From Brachionus koreanus (lineage: Eukaryota; Rotifera; Eurotatoria; Ploima; Brachionidae): a stretch of DNA of 64,000 bases. The position numbers and the translations under genes are program-made. The stretch lies in assembly GCA_016987375.1 (NCBI GenBank), contig PJRA01000453.1:403638-467637 (forward strand), written 5' to 3'. Of this stretch, positions 47,586 through 60,165 are shown one piece after another (within the stretch, counting starts at the first letter, position 1; every line of letters begins with the position of its first letter). The notes beneath the pieces were generated by a model that saw nothing but the letters and a program-made list of their open reading frames with translations, had not been told where the DNA came from and ran no database searches.

Positions 47586-48644
47586 ATGGGTAAGAAACAA
47601 AGTGAATTGATACAATCAGGTCGATTGAGTTTCGGCAAAAATTCTCAATTCGATGCCCGGTTAAAACTGAACAGAAAAAACACCGATGCTCGTCAATTTC
47701 TTAACAAAAAGCAGCAAAATGATAAATTTCGAGATAAAGTGACCAAAAACAAGCACTCAAGTCAAACGGTCATAGTTACGGGCTTAGGAAATGTTCGTAA
47801 AGATAGTACAGGTATCCGAGTTATTAAACCATCAGATCATCGTGTCATTACCAAAGGCTTTAACACTTTAGTTACAGTAAAAAATACTCAGTTAGCCAAA
47901 GAAAATGATCAAAATGATAACTACTTTTCAGAAAATAACTTTAATGTATCAACTATGCAACCTATTAAAATTCAAATAGATAATGATTTGGTTCAAAGGC
48001 GTACAGATTCGGCTCAAAATGAGATTTTAATTCGTAAAGGAACTCAAAGCTATGACTCCGAAGCAATGGACTATGAATCCGATGATAGAGGCGTCAAATC
48101 AAGATTGTCTAGTTCAGTTGATTTTGGTTCAAATGGATCTAAGCTTTATGTTTCAAATTTGCATCCCAGAGTCACCGAAGATGACATTTTGGAATTGTTT
48201 GGAGACATTGGCCCCATTAAGAGAGCAAGATTTATTGACAGAGGAGTGGCTGAAGTTACTTATTTGAAATTAGAGCATGCTAAAGAAGCAGTTAGAAAAT
48301 ACGATAGAAATGAGCTTGATGGTAGACCAATGCGAATTGAATTCGCAGATAGTTTTGCAAAATATTCGATTAGAGAAGATTTGAGAAAAAATGAATCCGA
48401 CTCGCATGTTTGGAAAGATCCAGTCTCTCGATCAAAGATAGCTGAACATAAAAATTCTCTCTCAAACAGATTTAAGTTGGTTAATTCTTCTAAAAACGAT
48501 GAAGTAGCAAAATATAGTTTTAGTGAAAACAAACGATCAAGTGACATTAAAGACAAATTGTCAGTTGATTCATCAATTATACATCAAGTTTTGTTCAATA
48601 AAAAGTCAAACTCAAATCCGGTTACATTTACTGTCAAATTGTAA
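47586..48644 (+). CDS. POLDIP3: POLDIP3/SKAR-like RRM protein
   Basis: POLDIP3 (SKAR, PDIP46) is an exon-junction and mRNA-export factor linked to S6K1-dependent translation. One 352-aa open frame. The basic N-terminus has DAR repeats (FDARLKLNRKNTDARQFL), a trait of POLDIP3, and a Lys/Arg-rich region that would bind RNA. The single RRM (about 186-256) reads KLYVSNLHPRVTEDDILELF, then IKRARFIDRGVAEVTY, then LDGRPMRIEF. NLHPRVTEDDI and the G-V-A-E-V core are the closest matches to vertebrate POLDIP3 that I know. ALYREF is the main alternative but lacks the DAR repeats. No intron is seen, while vertebrate POLDIP3 has several. It is shorter than human POLDIP3 (421 aa). Confidence 0.85.
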   Translation: MGKKQSELIQSGRLSFGKNSQFDARLKLNRKNTDARQFLNKKQQNDKFRDKVTKNKHSSQTVIVTGLGNVRKDSTGIRVIKPSDHRVITKGFNTLVTVKNTQLAKENDQNDNYFSENNFNVSTMQPIKIQIDNDLVQRRTDSAQNEILIRKGTQSYDSEAMDYESDDRGVKSRLSSSVDFGSNGSKLYVSNLHPRVTEDDILELFGDIGPIKRARFIDRGVAEVTYLKLEHAKEAVRKYDRNELDGRPMRIEFADSFAKYSIREDLRKNESDSHVWKDPVSRSKIAEHKNSLSNRFKLVNSSKNDEVAKYSFSENKRSSDIKDKLSVDSSIIHQVLFNKKSNSNPVTFTVKL

Positions 48645-51104
48645 TCAAGTTATAGAGTATATGTGTAGATTATTTTAAGGCCATCTTCATCATCTTTTTT
48701 TTTTTAATTGTGGTTTGCTCCCAAGTTTTTGGATTTTATTTTTTAAAATAAAAATTAGTTTGTTATTTTTTTTTAAATTAGAATTAAATAAAATTTTAAA
48801 ATAAATCTTTCATTTCTTAATATATTTTTAAGAGAAATTTAAATTTATTTACTTTGGCTCAAATTCTAAAACCTAAAAAATCAGACTAAAATAAAGCAAG
48901 ATGCTAAGTTTGACAACAAAAAACATTAAAAATCATTAATGTAAAAATAGATTCAAAATCTAATTGTATAAACAAAAAAAAAATCTTTTTATGGACTATG
49001 AATTTTGAGACAAAAATTTGAACAACTTTTTTTTCTGAGGGATTAAGTGGCTCCGAAAATTTTGTTTAATAGAAATGAAAAAAAAAATTTAATTAAATAA
49101 AGCCTTTTTTTTTAAAAACAAAAGCAAGATTTTTAACATGATGCAACACTCATAGTTGAAATAATAAAAACATTCTGGTCTGCAAAAACTCGGCAAATTT
49201 AGTATAATTTAAATTTAGGCTGTTGTGCATTATGCAGCGATTTTGTTCATCATTAGTAGACTATAGCTATTGATGCAACTTTGTATATTGCACTAAGTCG
49301 CATTTAGAGTATTAGTAAAAAACTAATTTTGAATCAATTTATGCTTTAATTGTTTTATTTTGTACCAAGTTTCACAAGACCAGTTTAAGGTTCGTATTAA
49401 TATTCTTTAAATTTGTATCATTCATTATAAACCTATAAAGTAAATAGTGGAAACAAAGAACATAAGATAATTAAAAATTGAAATGTTTATTTTTTTTAAT
49501 CTGGCCTAGAACTCTTTAAATTGTATCAGCTGATAAAAAGTTTGTTAAACCGAAAACTGTATCTGCAACAAAAAAGCAAATTTGTTTTAATAATTTCTTG
49601 GCTCATAATTCTTTACAGAAATGCAGATATTTTGCACAGACTAAATTGATAAAAAAATTTCACCAATTTGCAAAATGAGTTTTTCTCAAAAACAAAAAAA
49701 AATCTATTTCAATTTTTTCTAATTTTTTTTCCAAAATTTACAATGCCACATTGCTTAAAATTACATGGATATCTAATATCTGTAATGCTTAACTATTACT
49801 AAAAATTTTTAACTTTTAAAAAATTATTAAAATACAAACTGAGAAGAGATCATAGAATTAATCAGTGGAAATATTGAAAAAAAAATTTCATTATTTTTCA
49901 ATTTTAATTATAAATATTTTTTGCAGTAGGAAAAATAAAGGTTTCAAAAACTTTAAAAAATTTATTATTTTATTGATTTAGTCTTTTGATATTACTTTTT
50001 GAAAAAATATTATGACCTAAATTTAGTCTTAAACGGTCAAAATATTTTTAGTCGAAAAAATCAATCAAAATTTTCTGTGAAAATATTTATGAAAAAAATT
50101 CAAATTTACTTTGCTAAATCTTTTAGATTTTTAGAATAAAAAAATTAGCTTTTAATAGAATAAAATTTGATATGAGTGTTAGATTTAAAAAGCCTAAATT
50201 TGATTAAAATAGTAGCCTACGTACTAGAAATTTAAAAATTTTGTTCAAAAAAAAAACTCCGGAGAGAATTTGAATTTTCGAGACAAAAACTATTCTTTTA
50301 TCAGAAAACCTAATAATTGATTAATTATTTTTTTAATAATACTTATTAATGGTTTATATTTACTAAATTAATTGATATTTAACAAATTTACATTTTAAAA
50401 TAATTTTATAAATTTGCATCAATTAGCTCAAAAATTATGATGCTGAATTATGATAACATTTTATTTGAGATCATAATTATGAGAATCAAATAGTGTTTGG
50501 AAAAAACTGGCCGCCGAAGAGTCAATTTAGTAGTTTAAAATCTTTTAATTTATTAGGAAAAAAAAAATTTTTTTTAACATTTAGTATAAAAATTAAAATA
50601 AAAAGAAAAGCCAAAATTAGAAACCCAAAAAATTCTAAGGGCTTCGTTGCTTCATGTCCTTTCTGCTTAGACAGAATGAAACATCTATTCAAAAATAAAC
50701 TTTGGGTCTTGAAAAAAGTCTAAATTTTGTTTGTAATTGAAATTCAGCAATAATAAGTTAAGAGAAAAAAAAACAAAAATTCAAGTTAGATACTTAAATA
50801 TTTTATTTTTTAGTATTTTTATTATAATAATATAATGAAAATAAATTTCAAATTAAAATTAAAATAATAATTATTTTTAAAAAAAGTCGAAAAAAATATT
50901 TTCAAATCTATTTATCGAATTTGTCGATAGTACCTACAAGTGACTTTGGTTTTCTATTTAGCAAGACATTAAATCGTCTCTTCAAGTAACCGGCTATTTT
51001 CTTATTCAAAACCAATCGGTATTATTCGACATTGGACAACCTATTGGTTTACTTTATGTCCTCTTCTAAAGAAAATTTTTTTTGCTGATTTTTTCTTAAA
51101 TCAA
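48645..51104. other. intergenic region between POLDIP3 and SUPT20H
   Basis: 2.5 kb without a supportable gene. It includes the decayed MITE at 49192-49382. A 76-codon frame at 50493-50723 is lysine-rich and unconvincing. The POLDIP3 3' untranslated region is at the left and the SUPT20H promoter at the right edge, where base composition becomes more balanced from about 50920. Confidence 0.5.
49192..49382. repeat. decayed MITE copy
   Basis: The right end tgtaccaagtttcacaagacc is a diverged copy of the MITE end tgtactaaatttcacaaagcc at 34395. The left end ggcaaatttagtata is the matching inverted end with a few bases lost. Interior gtgcattatgcagc and gatgcaactttgtatattgcac also match the 34125 copy. 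It is shorter and more mutated than the others, so probably old. Confidence 0.5.
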
Positions 51105-54100
51105 ATGTTTGACTCGTTTGAGGACGACGATTATGAGGAAAAAGCGAACCAAGTCGACTCGAAAAGATTCAATCAAATAATAGAATACGATTCAGATGAA
51201 TCAAACGATCAAGATAAATTGAGCCAGCGAGAAAAACACATTATTGAATCCGACAATAAGTTAGTTTTCTACAATACGAGCTCTATCGACCAGCTGGCCA
51301 GAGTAAGAATATTTTTTTTGTTTTTAAAAAGTCTAATTATTAAAATTTTTCTTTCTAGAATAAATTTGAAATGTATTTAAACCGTCCGTCTCATCTTTTA
51401 TTTTCAAATAAACCTATAACCTCAAGGTAATTCATTCTATGCCCATTTAATCTAATTTGTTTAGAACTTGTATTAAGTTCAAGTCCGCGGTCGCTCAAAC
51501 AACGACTTCTCGACTTGTATTTAGAAGAAAACAATCGACACGACTTAAGCGAATCCAAAGTAAAATTTATTTCCAAAATATTTTAGATTTACTTTATTTT
51601 TGTCAGTCTTTAAAATCAATTAATTTGATTTTAATCAGAAACGATATGTTTTGAAAGTGAAAACCAATTAATATTGATTTTTTTCTGTTTATATTTTTTA
51701 AAAATCAAATATTAGATCAGAAGGATCAGTGTAAATTAAAAAAAAAACATTTGCTTAAATTTCATATTTTATCTATTAAAAGAAAATTTTATTTTAGAAA
51801 AAAAACAATGATTAAATTTTAAGTAATCTAAAAATGTATGTATTGAAATTTAAAATTAAAGAAAAAAAATTCAGAATTACCTTAATTCTGTAGCTAATAG
51901 TCATCCCTAATAAATTAATTAGTGATTATCGACCTTTTGTTATGTAAAACAATTTACGTAAAATATTCTTAATTTAGGTGACTTGGTAATTTTCAATATT
52001 TTACCTAAACTGTTCTAAAAATAACAAAATAGCAAGGTCAATGTAAGTTTGAGTCAATTTTTAACATTAAGTCTTTTTTTTTAATCAAAAAAGGTTCGCA
52101 ATTAATTAAAATAATTAAATAAATTAATTGATTTATTTTTTTTAAAAACAATTCTTATTTTATTTATCTTAAATGTTCATAAATTGACAATGAAAAAAAA
52201 AGAAAACTTAAAAAAACATATACAGTTTATTTTTTGGTAGTATTAGTGGAAGTAGGACTAATTAAAACTGCAGCATGGTAACATGCGAGTACATCAGAGA
52301 CGCCCTGAGGCAGCTAAAAAATGATAATGCAGCTTGTGTTTGAATTCGTCCATATTTTTCGCTAAAACAACTTCGTCTAGGAATAAATTCCAATGGTTAG
52401 TCATTCTGTTATAGAAGAATCCGTGGTATTAATTACAACATCTAGTGATTTCTCTCCTAAATCTATCCCTATAGCCATAAAGTTCAGAGTAGCTGAAATT
52501 TTTTTGGCTATACGTTGATCTTTCTCGAGTGTGATTTGATCTTGTTTTGAGTATGGACTCGATGAGGATGCCACGAATTCAATATGTCATCAAAACAATA
52601 ACTAGTGTATAACTTTTTCCATAACAGTGGATCTTGGGTGGTCAAGACTCGCTTCAGTAATCCAAGAATACGTTTTTTTAATAATTAAGATTTACTAAAA
52701 TAAATTAAATACTTTGTTGCACCTTTTTTACTTAAAATACTTTTTCTTGTGTAAAAAAAGAGACAAAAATTAAGCATCAATACTATTTAAATGGCAATGT
52801 GAAATCTTAGTACAAAAATTACAGTACAAAAGGGAAAAACTCTTTAATTTTTTTTCTAGTTGCGCAAAAATGGTTCTGTAAAGAGTACAATGATGTGCAA
52901 ATTTGTACAAACGAATTCTAAGCTCTGCAAAAGCTGTGCAATTTAGTGCAAATTTTATCTTTAATTTTAATTATTATGCAAAATTTTGAATTTGTTTGCA
53001 CATCATTGTACTTTTTACAGAGCCATTTTTGGTAAAACAAATGATATAGTTTTTCCCTTTTGTACTAAGATTTCACATTACCAATTGTTTTGATTTTCTA
53101 AATAAAAAAAGTAAAAGTTTTGCTTTGTATAGAAAAGAAAAAAAAGCAAGTTGCACCTTGTTTTAGTGTTTTTTTTGTGTGTATTTTATTTTACTAAATT
53201 TCAATTCATAAAAAAGGAAATAATTTTGTTCGTTTTTTAACTAAATTTTAACCTAAATAATTCAATATTAATTTTTTTAGACAGAACTCTTTGTTAAAAC
53301 AAGTCAAAGTAATCTTTAGAAAAAACTAGATCAAACAAAACTTTTAAAAATTAAACAAAACAAAAATATCTCTTTTTTAAACAAATTTAAAAATTTTCAG
53401 CAAAAGTAGTTTTTTTTTTTTAAATATCTGTTAAAAATGAATATTATTTAAAAACAAAAAAAAATAAAACTAATTAAATTTTTCAAGTATGTAAATTATT
53501 CAACCAATTTGCTTGAAAAACTTGTAAATCGTGAAAATTTGAACACTTTGGTCTTAAATCTATATCCTCAAAACGAAGGCTACTCGTTTGGTTTTAACCT
53601 CAAATTAAATAGTTACTTTAATAATAAAATAAATAAACTGGAAATTAATAAATTGGAAACCAAACAGTTATCCTATGAAGAAAACGATTTATTCTTTTAT
53701 ATAAACACCGGTGAAATACCTCCGATCCTAATCGATTTAGTCGATCACATGAATGTAGACTTATTCTACGATGGTTGCATTGTGCTTGAAATACGAGACC
53801 ATCGGCGTAGAAATCAGCTAACAGCGGCTAATTCGATCAAATACGACCTAAATTATGTCATTTTACAACCATCGATGCAGACTCTGCTGGCCGATATAAA
53901 CAGCATAACTAAAAGTGGAAACTGCGTGTGGACACAAGAGGACATATATGCGCTTGAGAGTCAGCTGTTGCTGGCTACATCAGCGCCACTTTGTCTACAG
54001 CCAAGTCCGCTCGTGTCTATCATCAAAAGCAAAGTACTTTCTTACAAGTATAGATTAAGCAATCGCAATTTAATCAAAATGGGATCTCGTTACTCGGAAG

Positions 54101-57100
54101 TTAGTCGGCTGAGATCACTTAAATGGCACGAATACGATTTACCCTATCCGTTTAGGATACTTAAAATACGGAAAAAATATTCGCATGACAATTCAAATTT
54201 TCTTACCAATCGGTGCGTAACTCAAAGTGAGATTATTTCAAACGGTCAAAGCAAAATTTGTGAAAAAAATACCTATTTAGCCGAAGATACGAAGGTGAGT
54301 TTTTTATTTAGCTTTTGAAATCGATTAAATATTTATAAAAGAGGACAGAGTTTTTATTAAATTAAAAATTAACAATCAAAAAATGATTATTAATCATAAA
54401 TTTTTTGAATAAAAAAGTTTTGTCCCAATAATTTAAGACAAGCTTTAAATTTTTTTTTTTCAATCAGAATACTAACGAAAAAAAAATTTTTAAATCAAAA
54501 TGTTAAAAATTTTAGACCATAAAAACTTTTTACAAAGCATAATAAGAATATTTGGTTGATTTTAAATTTTATTGCTTAATTCACAGAAAAAAGATAGTTT
54601 TTTTTTTTTTTAAATAAATTTAAAATGCTTTAAATGAAATTTTTATGCGTTTATTAGAAACTACTATGTCCACATTTTTGCTTCTTTCAATTAACCCTTT
54701 CCCTCTTACTTTATCAATTCAATGAATTTTATTATGGTTTGTAAGGGGATATGGTCTATCTTTTTGGTGTAGTACTTAATCTTGCTAACAAGTTGATCCA
54801 TATTGTCGGCACATCAATTTTTCTTTCACACTTCTGCTTTCATTATTCCCTAAAACTACTCGATGGATCTACTTTTCCGGTAATTTATTTATGTAATGCT
54901 CAAAAAAAGCTAGGCTATTTGACTTTTTGAGCAATGGAGAGTCTGGCGAGAGCAAGTAATTGCCCTTCCAGATATTGCTGTTTGTAGAAAGGAATTGATC
55001 ATTTTTTTATCGATTCATTAGAGTATGCATTACAAGATTCATACAAGTTGGTTAATTGAAAGGCCACTCTCCTTGAAGAAGATTTATTTGCTCAAACTTA
55101 TTTTTTTTAAGATATTTTTTACCATTTTTCAATAATTTTTTTATTAATCATTATCTAAAAGAAATTCTAATAGCGGTAAAATATAAAATATATAAAACTT
55201 AAAAAAATTGGTATCTTATAATAACACTATAAGGACCGGTGTCCGTTTAACACTTTCTTTTTGCTAATATTTCATATGAATGGCTTTTCACAACAAGCTA
55301 AATTTTTACAATGAATAAATCTTTTAAAATAAAATTGGATTTCGAAAATCTGATTAATAGTTTCAAAGATATAGAGATTAAAAAAGGTGCCAAATTGACA
55401 CCGGTCCTTTGAGTGTTAACCTATTGGAACAAAAAAAAATTTATTTTACAAATTTTTGTGTGTACATCGCTTATGACTAATTTAGTAAAAATAAAATAAT
55501 TTTATACCATAAGATACAACTAAATTAAAATTTTTTGTTTTATAATAAAAATTAAAATTTATTCCAGATAATTTTTATTAATAACTGTCAATTATATAAA
55601 AAAATAGATAAAAATAATAAAAAAAGAACTATTTTTTTTGATACAACCGTTTGAACAATAAAAGCCTCTTTTTTTTCACTACTGTATTACATTTAGTACA
55701 TAGCTGATAATCATTACTTGGACACGATCTAAAGGTTGTAATTGAAGACATGTTATTGTTCTCTTGTTGACGTCTCGTTTTTGTTAATTGTTCAACAGAA
55801 TATCCATGACGAATTTTGAAAAATTGAACTTTATTTTAATTTCTATTAATTTTTTATTTAAAATAAAGTTTAAGTTTAGAAAAACTGATGATCATTAATT
55901 TACCTTTGATTAATTAAACTAGCTTCTCTTTTTTTCAAATTAAAAATCCATTATCGAATCAGGCAAGTTATCGACAAAAGACTTGAAAATGTTTTACTAT
56001 GTTATTTATAAATTGTATAAAACCCAAGACAAAAGAATCTAAAAATTTTCAAATTCAATTTATATTTTTTGATGCTAAAAATTTAATAGTTGAATTTTAA
56101 GTTAAAAATGAATGAAATTTATCACCTAATGCCAAGCTATGTACAAATTTATTTCATAATAAGATAAACTTGAATATTCGCCTCTAATTTTTTTTTTTTT
56201 AAATAAAAAATAATGTTTTTTTCTAATTTTTTTTTCAATAATGAAGGATATTGAATCAAGCACTCAACTACCATCACTAGATTCTATTTTAGTAAAACGT
56301 TTTACTAAATTTCCCGAACAAACGAAATATACACTGGAAGCGAATCTGGTAGAAAGAAAACAATTAAATTAAAATAAAATGGTTTAATTTTGGCTTTTTT
56401 GCATTTAGATTCCAATAGAGGAACTTATTCTGGAGGCAGAAGACAAATCTAGCAAAAACAACTACTCAAAATTAGTGATTCTTCGTCAAACGAATGACGG
56501 AGTTTACTACTGTAAATTGTCATTACGAAACGACCAAAAACATCAAATATCATTTCGTCTTGGTACAGCATTAGATGCCGAAAAATATATTCAACAATAT
56601 TTGAAAATATTTACCGAGGAAGGACGACGTCAAGTCAATCTAAAACACAATTTAATCGAAAAAACATCAGAAAACAAGCCAAATCATTCAGCTCTGAAGA
56701 AGCCGAACAATACCAGTCTGGTCCAAACTGGTCTACCATTTCAAAATATTTTTCCTTATCAAAAATTCAACGATGAACAAATTCAATCATATCAAATGTT
56801 TTTGCAAAAAGAGTTCAATCAGCAACGAAATCAACTTGAACAGCTTAAGCGAAGTAGATCGTCAAGCACCGAAGACTCGGCCTCTAATCTAAAAACATTG
56901 GTCACACAGTCTCCAACTAATCAAAAAATCTACACCAATACACGAAATTTATCTCAAAATAGTTCTGGTTTAAATTCATCTAGTCTGATAGCTTTACATC
57001 AAAAATATGAAAGGTCTGAGCCTCAGAACGGACTCGGTCAGAAAATAGGCAGAAATAATATAAGTGCTAATTTTGCCACTACCAGCTCAGCTATGTCTAA

Positions 57101-57905
57101 CAATAATCTAATTCAGGTTTTAATGCCTAAAATGGGTCAGACTGGCCAGAAAGATAAAGTATCTCCGAGTGAACAAAATTCAAACTTGCTGACAAATGCA
57201 GTAAATGAAACTCAAACGAGTAAAAAATCACCCAAAACTCCCAAGACACCTGTCAAGCGTCAGACTAAAAAAAGGGCCAATTCAATCACATCACAATCAC
57301 AAATTGTAACAAAAAGTTCGCCTAATGACACCAATGGCGATCAAAATTTCAAACCAACTAGCACTAAGATAATAAATGCATCAAGTCTTTTTAAGAAAAT
57401 AGCGATCGACAATCGGCCCATGATCGTCACACTCAATTCAGATTCGAATAAAATATCAGCCAAACAATCAGATGATTTGAATTCGCAAACTCAAAACGCC
57501 TCTAGTCCTATCAAACCGTCAACTGTACAATTTTTACAAAAATCTACACCGGTAATTAGCCTCAATTCGGCTCAAAGTAAAATCTACAATCAGGAACTAA
57601 CAAATTCAGTCAATTCTTCAAATGTGAAAAAAGTCAATCAGGAACAAATAAAACAAGGAAATGAGCCAATTTACTTAACATCTCCTGGTAGCATAAAAAC
57701 AATTCAATCAAGACCTAATTATATTTTTCCAACTACGGTCAAGACAATACCAATTAATTCCAAAACAAACCAGCAGTTTTTTGGAAATAATGCAACATTA
57801 GACAATCACAGTTTATTTAATAAATCATTAAATAATAGCCAACAGGCTACATCGGTTATTTTGCTGACTAATAATTCAAATACAAATACACCCAAGTCAA
57901 GTTAG
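51105..57905 (+). CDS. SUPT20H: SUPT20H (Spt20, SAGA complex subunit), 6 exons
   Basis: Spt20/p38IP holds together the SAGA histone-acetyltransferase coactivator complex and, in vertebrates, also binds p38 MAPK and ATG9. Exons are 51105-51302, 51359-51426, 51478-51559, 53488-54294, 56247-56348 and 56409-57905, in phase, giving 917 aa. An acidic N-terminus (SFEDDDYEEK) precedes the Spt20 domain, which begins SLKQRLLDLYLEEN (about 95) across the exon 3/4 junction into NLLEKLVNRENLNTLVLNLYP, NEGYSFGF, GEIPPILIDLVDHM, GCIVLEIRDHRR, QPSMQTLLADINSIT and WTQEDIYALESQLLLAT. Exons 5-6 give PIEELILEAEDKSSKNNYSKLV and FRLGTALDAEKYIQQY. The last 350 residues are Ser/Asn/Gln-rich and disordered. Introns 3 and 4 (about 1.9 kb each) are unusually long for this genome and packed with transposon remnants. 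The exon 3 acceptor was chosen because only that phase yields the conserved DLYLEE. Confidence 0.92.
52245..52600 (-). pseudogene. LINE 3' end (reverse-transcriptase C-terminus), dead
   Basis: Read on the minus strand it encodes YGYRDRFRREITR, then after a stop FFYNRMTNHWNLFLDEVVL and MDEFKHKLHYHF. This is the well-known end of CR1/Jockey-type non-LTR retrotransposon ORF2, where families read FF-NRV-WN-LP--VV---S---FK--LD. It is interrupted by stops and lacks the endonuclease and reverse-transcriptase cores, so it is a 5'-truncated dead copy inside SUPT20H intron 3. Confidence 0.7.
52793..53082. repeat. MITE, full-length copy
   Basis: Ends ggcaatgtgaaatcttagta and tactaagatttcacattacc are inverted repeats. 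The arms extend through aaaatggttctgtaaagagtac on the left and its complement gtactttttacagagccatttt on the right, about 110 bp each. It has the same family and near-identical termini as 2147-2497, but a different middle. It lies in SUPT20H intron 3. Confidence 0.8.
54706..55090 (-). pseudogene. piggyBac-like transposase fragment (dead)
   Basis: On the minus strand, 54706-54810 reads ADNMDQLVSKIKYYTKKI, then PLQTIIKFIELIK-stop. This fits the piggyBac block around the third catalytic Asp, where families show VDxMDQ followed by a basic region and a hydrophobic helix. Upstream (to about 55090) further pieces such as FFEHYINKLPEK fit weakly, broken by stops and frameshifts. The element is inactive. 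It lies in SUPT20H intron 4, about 400 bp from a TTAA-type MITE. Confidence 0.55.
55222..55419. mobile_element. TTAA-type (piggyBac-like) MITE
   Basis: Left taacactataaggaccggtgt and right acaccggtcctttgagtgttaa are inverted repeats of about 20 bp. They have a G+C-rich core (aaggaccggtgtc), and TTAA follows on the right, with a decayed equivalent on the left. The interior of about 155 bp is non-coding. This sequence differs from the MITE at 21015-21187, so at least two TTAA-type families are present. Confidence 0.65.
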
Positions 57906-58934
57906 AAAAAATATTAAAATAAAAAATGGTTGTTTTTTTAATTAATTATCCGAGTTAACGTGACCATGATGACTAGTCCAATCAATAAAAGGTTATTTTG
58001 AAGCCTTAACGGTGCTTAGTGACAAGTTTTAATGGTCTAGAGCCAATTTAGAACTTCCATGATTGAATTTTTTAGCCTTTTTGTTTCTATTTTCTTTGGT
58101 TTTGCTTTTCTCATTATTGCTTAATCTAAGTCTATTTTTCTTTATTTGCTTTTAAAATTTTTTTTTTAAAAGAATCAAAGCTATTGTTAGATTTTTTGTT
58201 GATGTTGTTGCTGTTGTAGTTGTTGTTGTTGTTGTAATCGATCACTAAGCATGATTAAAAATCTTAATTTTGAAATTTTCAACTTTTGATCATTACACAC
58301 ACACACACATACACACAAACACTCTTCAAAACGATCTCATTTAGAATATGGAAAGTTTATTTAATTTTTTTTCTTTTTTGATATTTTTCGCTATTTTTCG
58401 TTTTTGTTTTATTTTGTTTTTAAATTAATTTGAAAAAATAAAAAAATTTAAATTCAAGTTTCAATTGATAAAATTTATATATTTTTTTTTATTTATATGG
58501 CTTTTAACTTAAAAAGTAGTCATTAAAGTTGAATAAAATTAGAAAAGTACAATATTGACTAAATATGACTTGTTGGGGAAATTTGAAAAATTCGAGATTA
58601 AAACTTATAAATATGGCTTAAAATGATTTTTTTTCACAAGTTTTAAAATTCGGGTCTGACTTGATATGTGACCAAGATGATCATATAATATGTGATCTGG
58701 TGACTCATTCCAGTTTGGTGAGTGGTGATTTTTTTTTGGATTACACACTTATGATCATAATTTTTCTTTTCTAAATTAATAAAATTACAAAATTAATGTT
58801 TTTAAAGAAATTAATTATTTCTTATAATAATTTAAAAAAAAGAGAAATATTCTTTAATTGCTTTGATAAGCACATTTTAGACTTGTATAAAATTTCTTAA
58901 AAAAAAGTCCAGATATTTCGCATTCCATCGGATT

Positions 58935-59120
58935 TTATGATTGCCTGCAACTCTGGGGTAAAGATGGGAGTCTTGGCTGGAGCGTTTCAATATCTACCGA
59001 ATTTCCACGGACCTGCCGCAGACGAGCAACGCGGAAAACCAAGGCAACCTTTTTTCTTCTCATCAGAGACGAGGCCTTCGAGTGTGGAAGACCTTACGGA
59101 TCACCTTCATTTGAAAAATA
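58935..59120 (+). pseudogene. possible LTR-retrotransposon gag fragment
   Basis: An isolated patch far richer in G+C than the region. One plus-strand frame gives RWESWLERFNIYRISTDLPQ, which resembles the W--WL-RF--Y--ATGL block of retrotransposon gag proteins of animals. Homology then seems to slip into another frame (NLFLLIRDEAFE, then VWKTLRIT), as expected of a decayed copy. There are no long terminal repeats, protease or polymerase nearby. The match is short and from memory, so this is a tentative call. Confidence 0.4.
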
Positions 59121-59939
59121 AAATTTTTTTCTAATTATTTAAAGATGGAAAATTTCATTTGAATTAGAATCAAAATATTAAAATAAACTTAGTTAATCAA
59201 TCTTCAACTGCTTTCAAAAAATTGACTCAAAATACAAAGTATTATATGTTGTACATTAAGAACATCACCATGATAAAATATCTTTTTTACTACGATTTCA
59301 ATTTTAATTTAAATGGTATCATCAATTCTAGTTAATAAAGTTTTAAATGGAAAAAATATCTCTTAGTTCACAATGTGGCAAATATTAGAATAAACAAAAA
59401 AAAATTCATAGATTTATTACATTAAAAAATTCAACTCTTAATTCTAAAATCTAAAAAAAATTTTTTGGACCAAAAGAACAGATTTTTTACGTTTTTAAAG
59501 TAATTTTTTGTCTTTTTTCTGATCAGATATTTGACTGTGACTCCATTTTTCTCAAAACAGGTAAACCCAAAAATTTTACAAATTTCAAAAATTATTAATA
59601 GTAGTAGTAAAAAAAAACTGCGACCCTTTTGGGTAAAGCTTCTTTGAAGCTATGGCAGTAAATTTGATTGTTTCCTGAGCCATTCGTCCAGGTTTTTTTG
59701 GAATTTTTTTTTTGACACAGAATTGACAATGTGCTGAGATAAACTGTTTTAAAAATTATAAACTTCTCGGTTAGTTAAGAAATGATATCGTTGGATGCAA
59801 TTTTTCACTTCTTATCTCAAAATTCATTAATTACGAAAAAATTTAAAACCATTCTCAAAGTCAATAATTTCGTAGCAATTAATTATTTTAAATAGATGAA
59901 TTAAATCACCTCTCATGTGTCTAATTTTGAGTTCAGTTG

Positions 59940-60165
59940 TAACTTTTCGATTTCATAAATGTCTTTCTCAAGGAAAGGAATAAATGGTATAATAAAAGGA
60001 AGGATTTTTAGACCAATATGCATTACACTGCATTTTTCGATATTGAAATCCAAAGACCAAGTAACTGATCAGCTTGAAATTGACACTTTTAGCTCTTTGG
60101 CACTTTTAATTATAGATAAAACTTTAGTATCATCGGCATATGCCTCACATTTATTTGTCTAGCTT
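59940..60165 (-). pseudogene. LINE reverse-transcriptase palm fragment (dead)
   Basis: On the minus strand the frame reads KCEAYADDTKVLSIIKSAKEL, containing the reverse-transcriptase catalytic YADD box (codons at 60129-60140), then after a stop WSLDFNIEKCSVMHIGLK, the conserved W---FN--KC-VMHIG block of CR1/Jockey-type LINEs. Both pieces are in the right order and spacing. A stop between them and the missing flanks show that it is dead. Weaker similarity may extend towards 59600. Confidence 0.75.

Noticed and set aside
50493..50723. 76-codon lysine-rich plus-strand frame
   Set aside because: No homology cue; a run of Lys and Phe codons expected by chance in this composition.
58937..59134. 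65-codon frame in the G+C-rich patch as a gene
   Set aside because: The gag-like reading lies in a different frame; this frame shows no domain and ends at the patch border.
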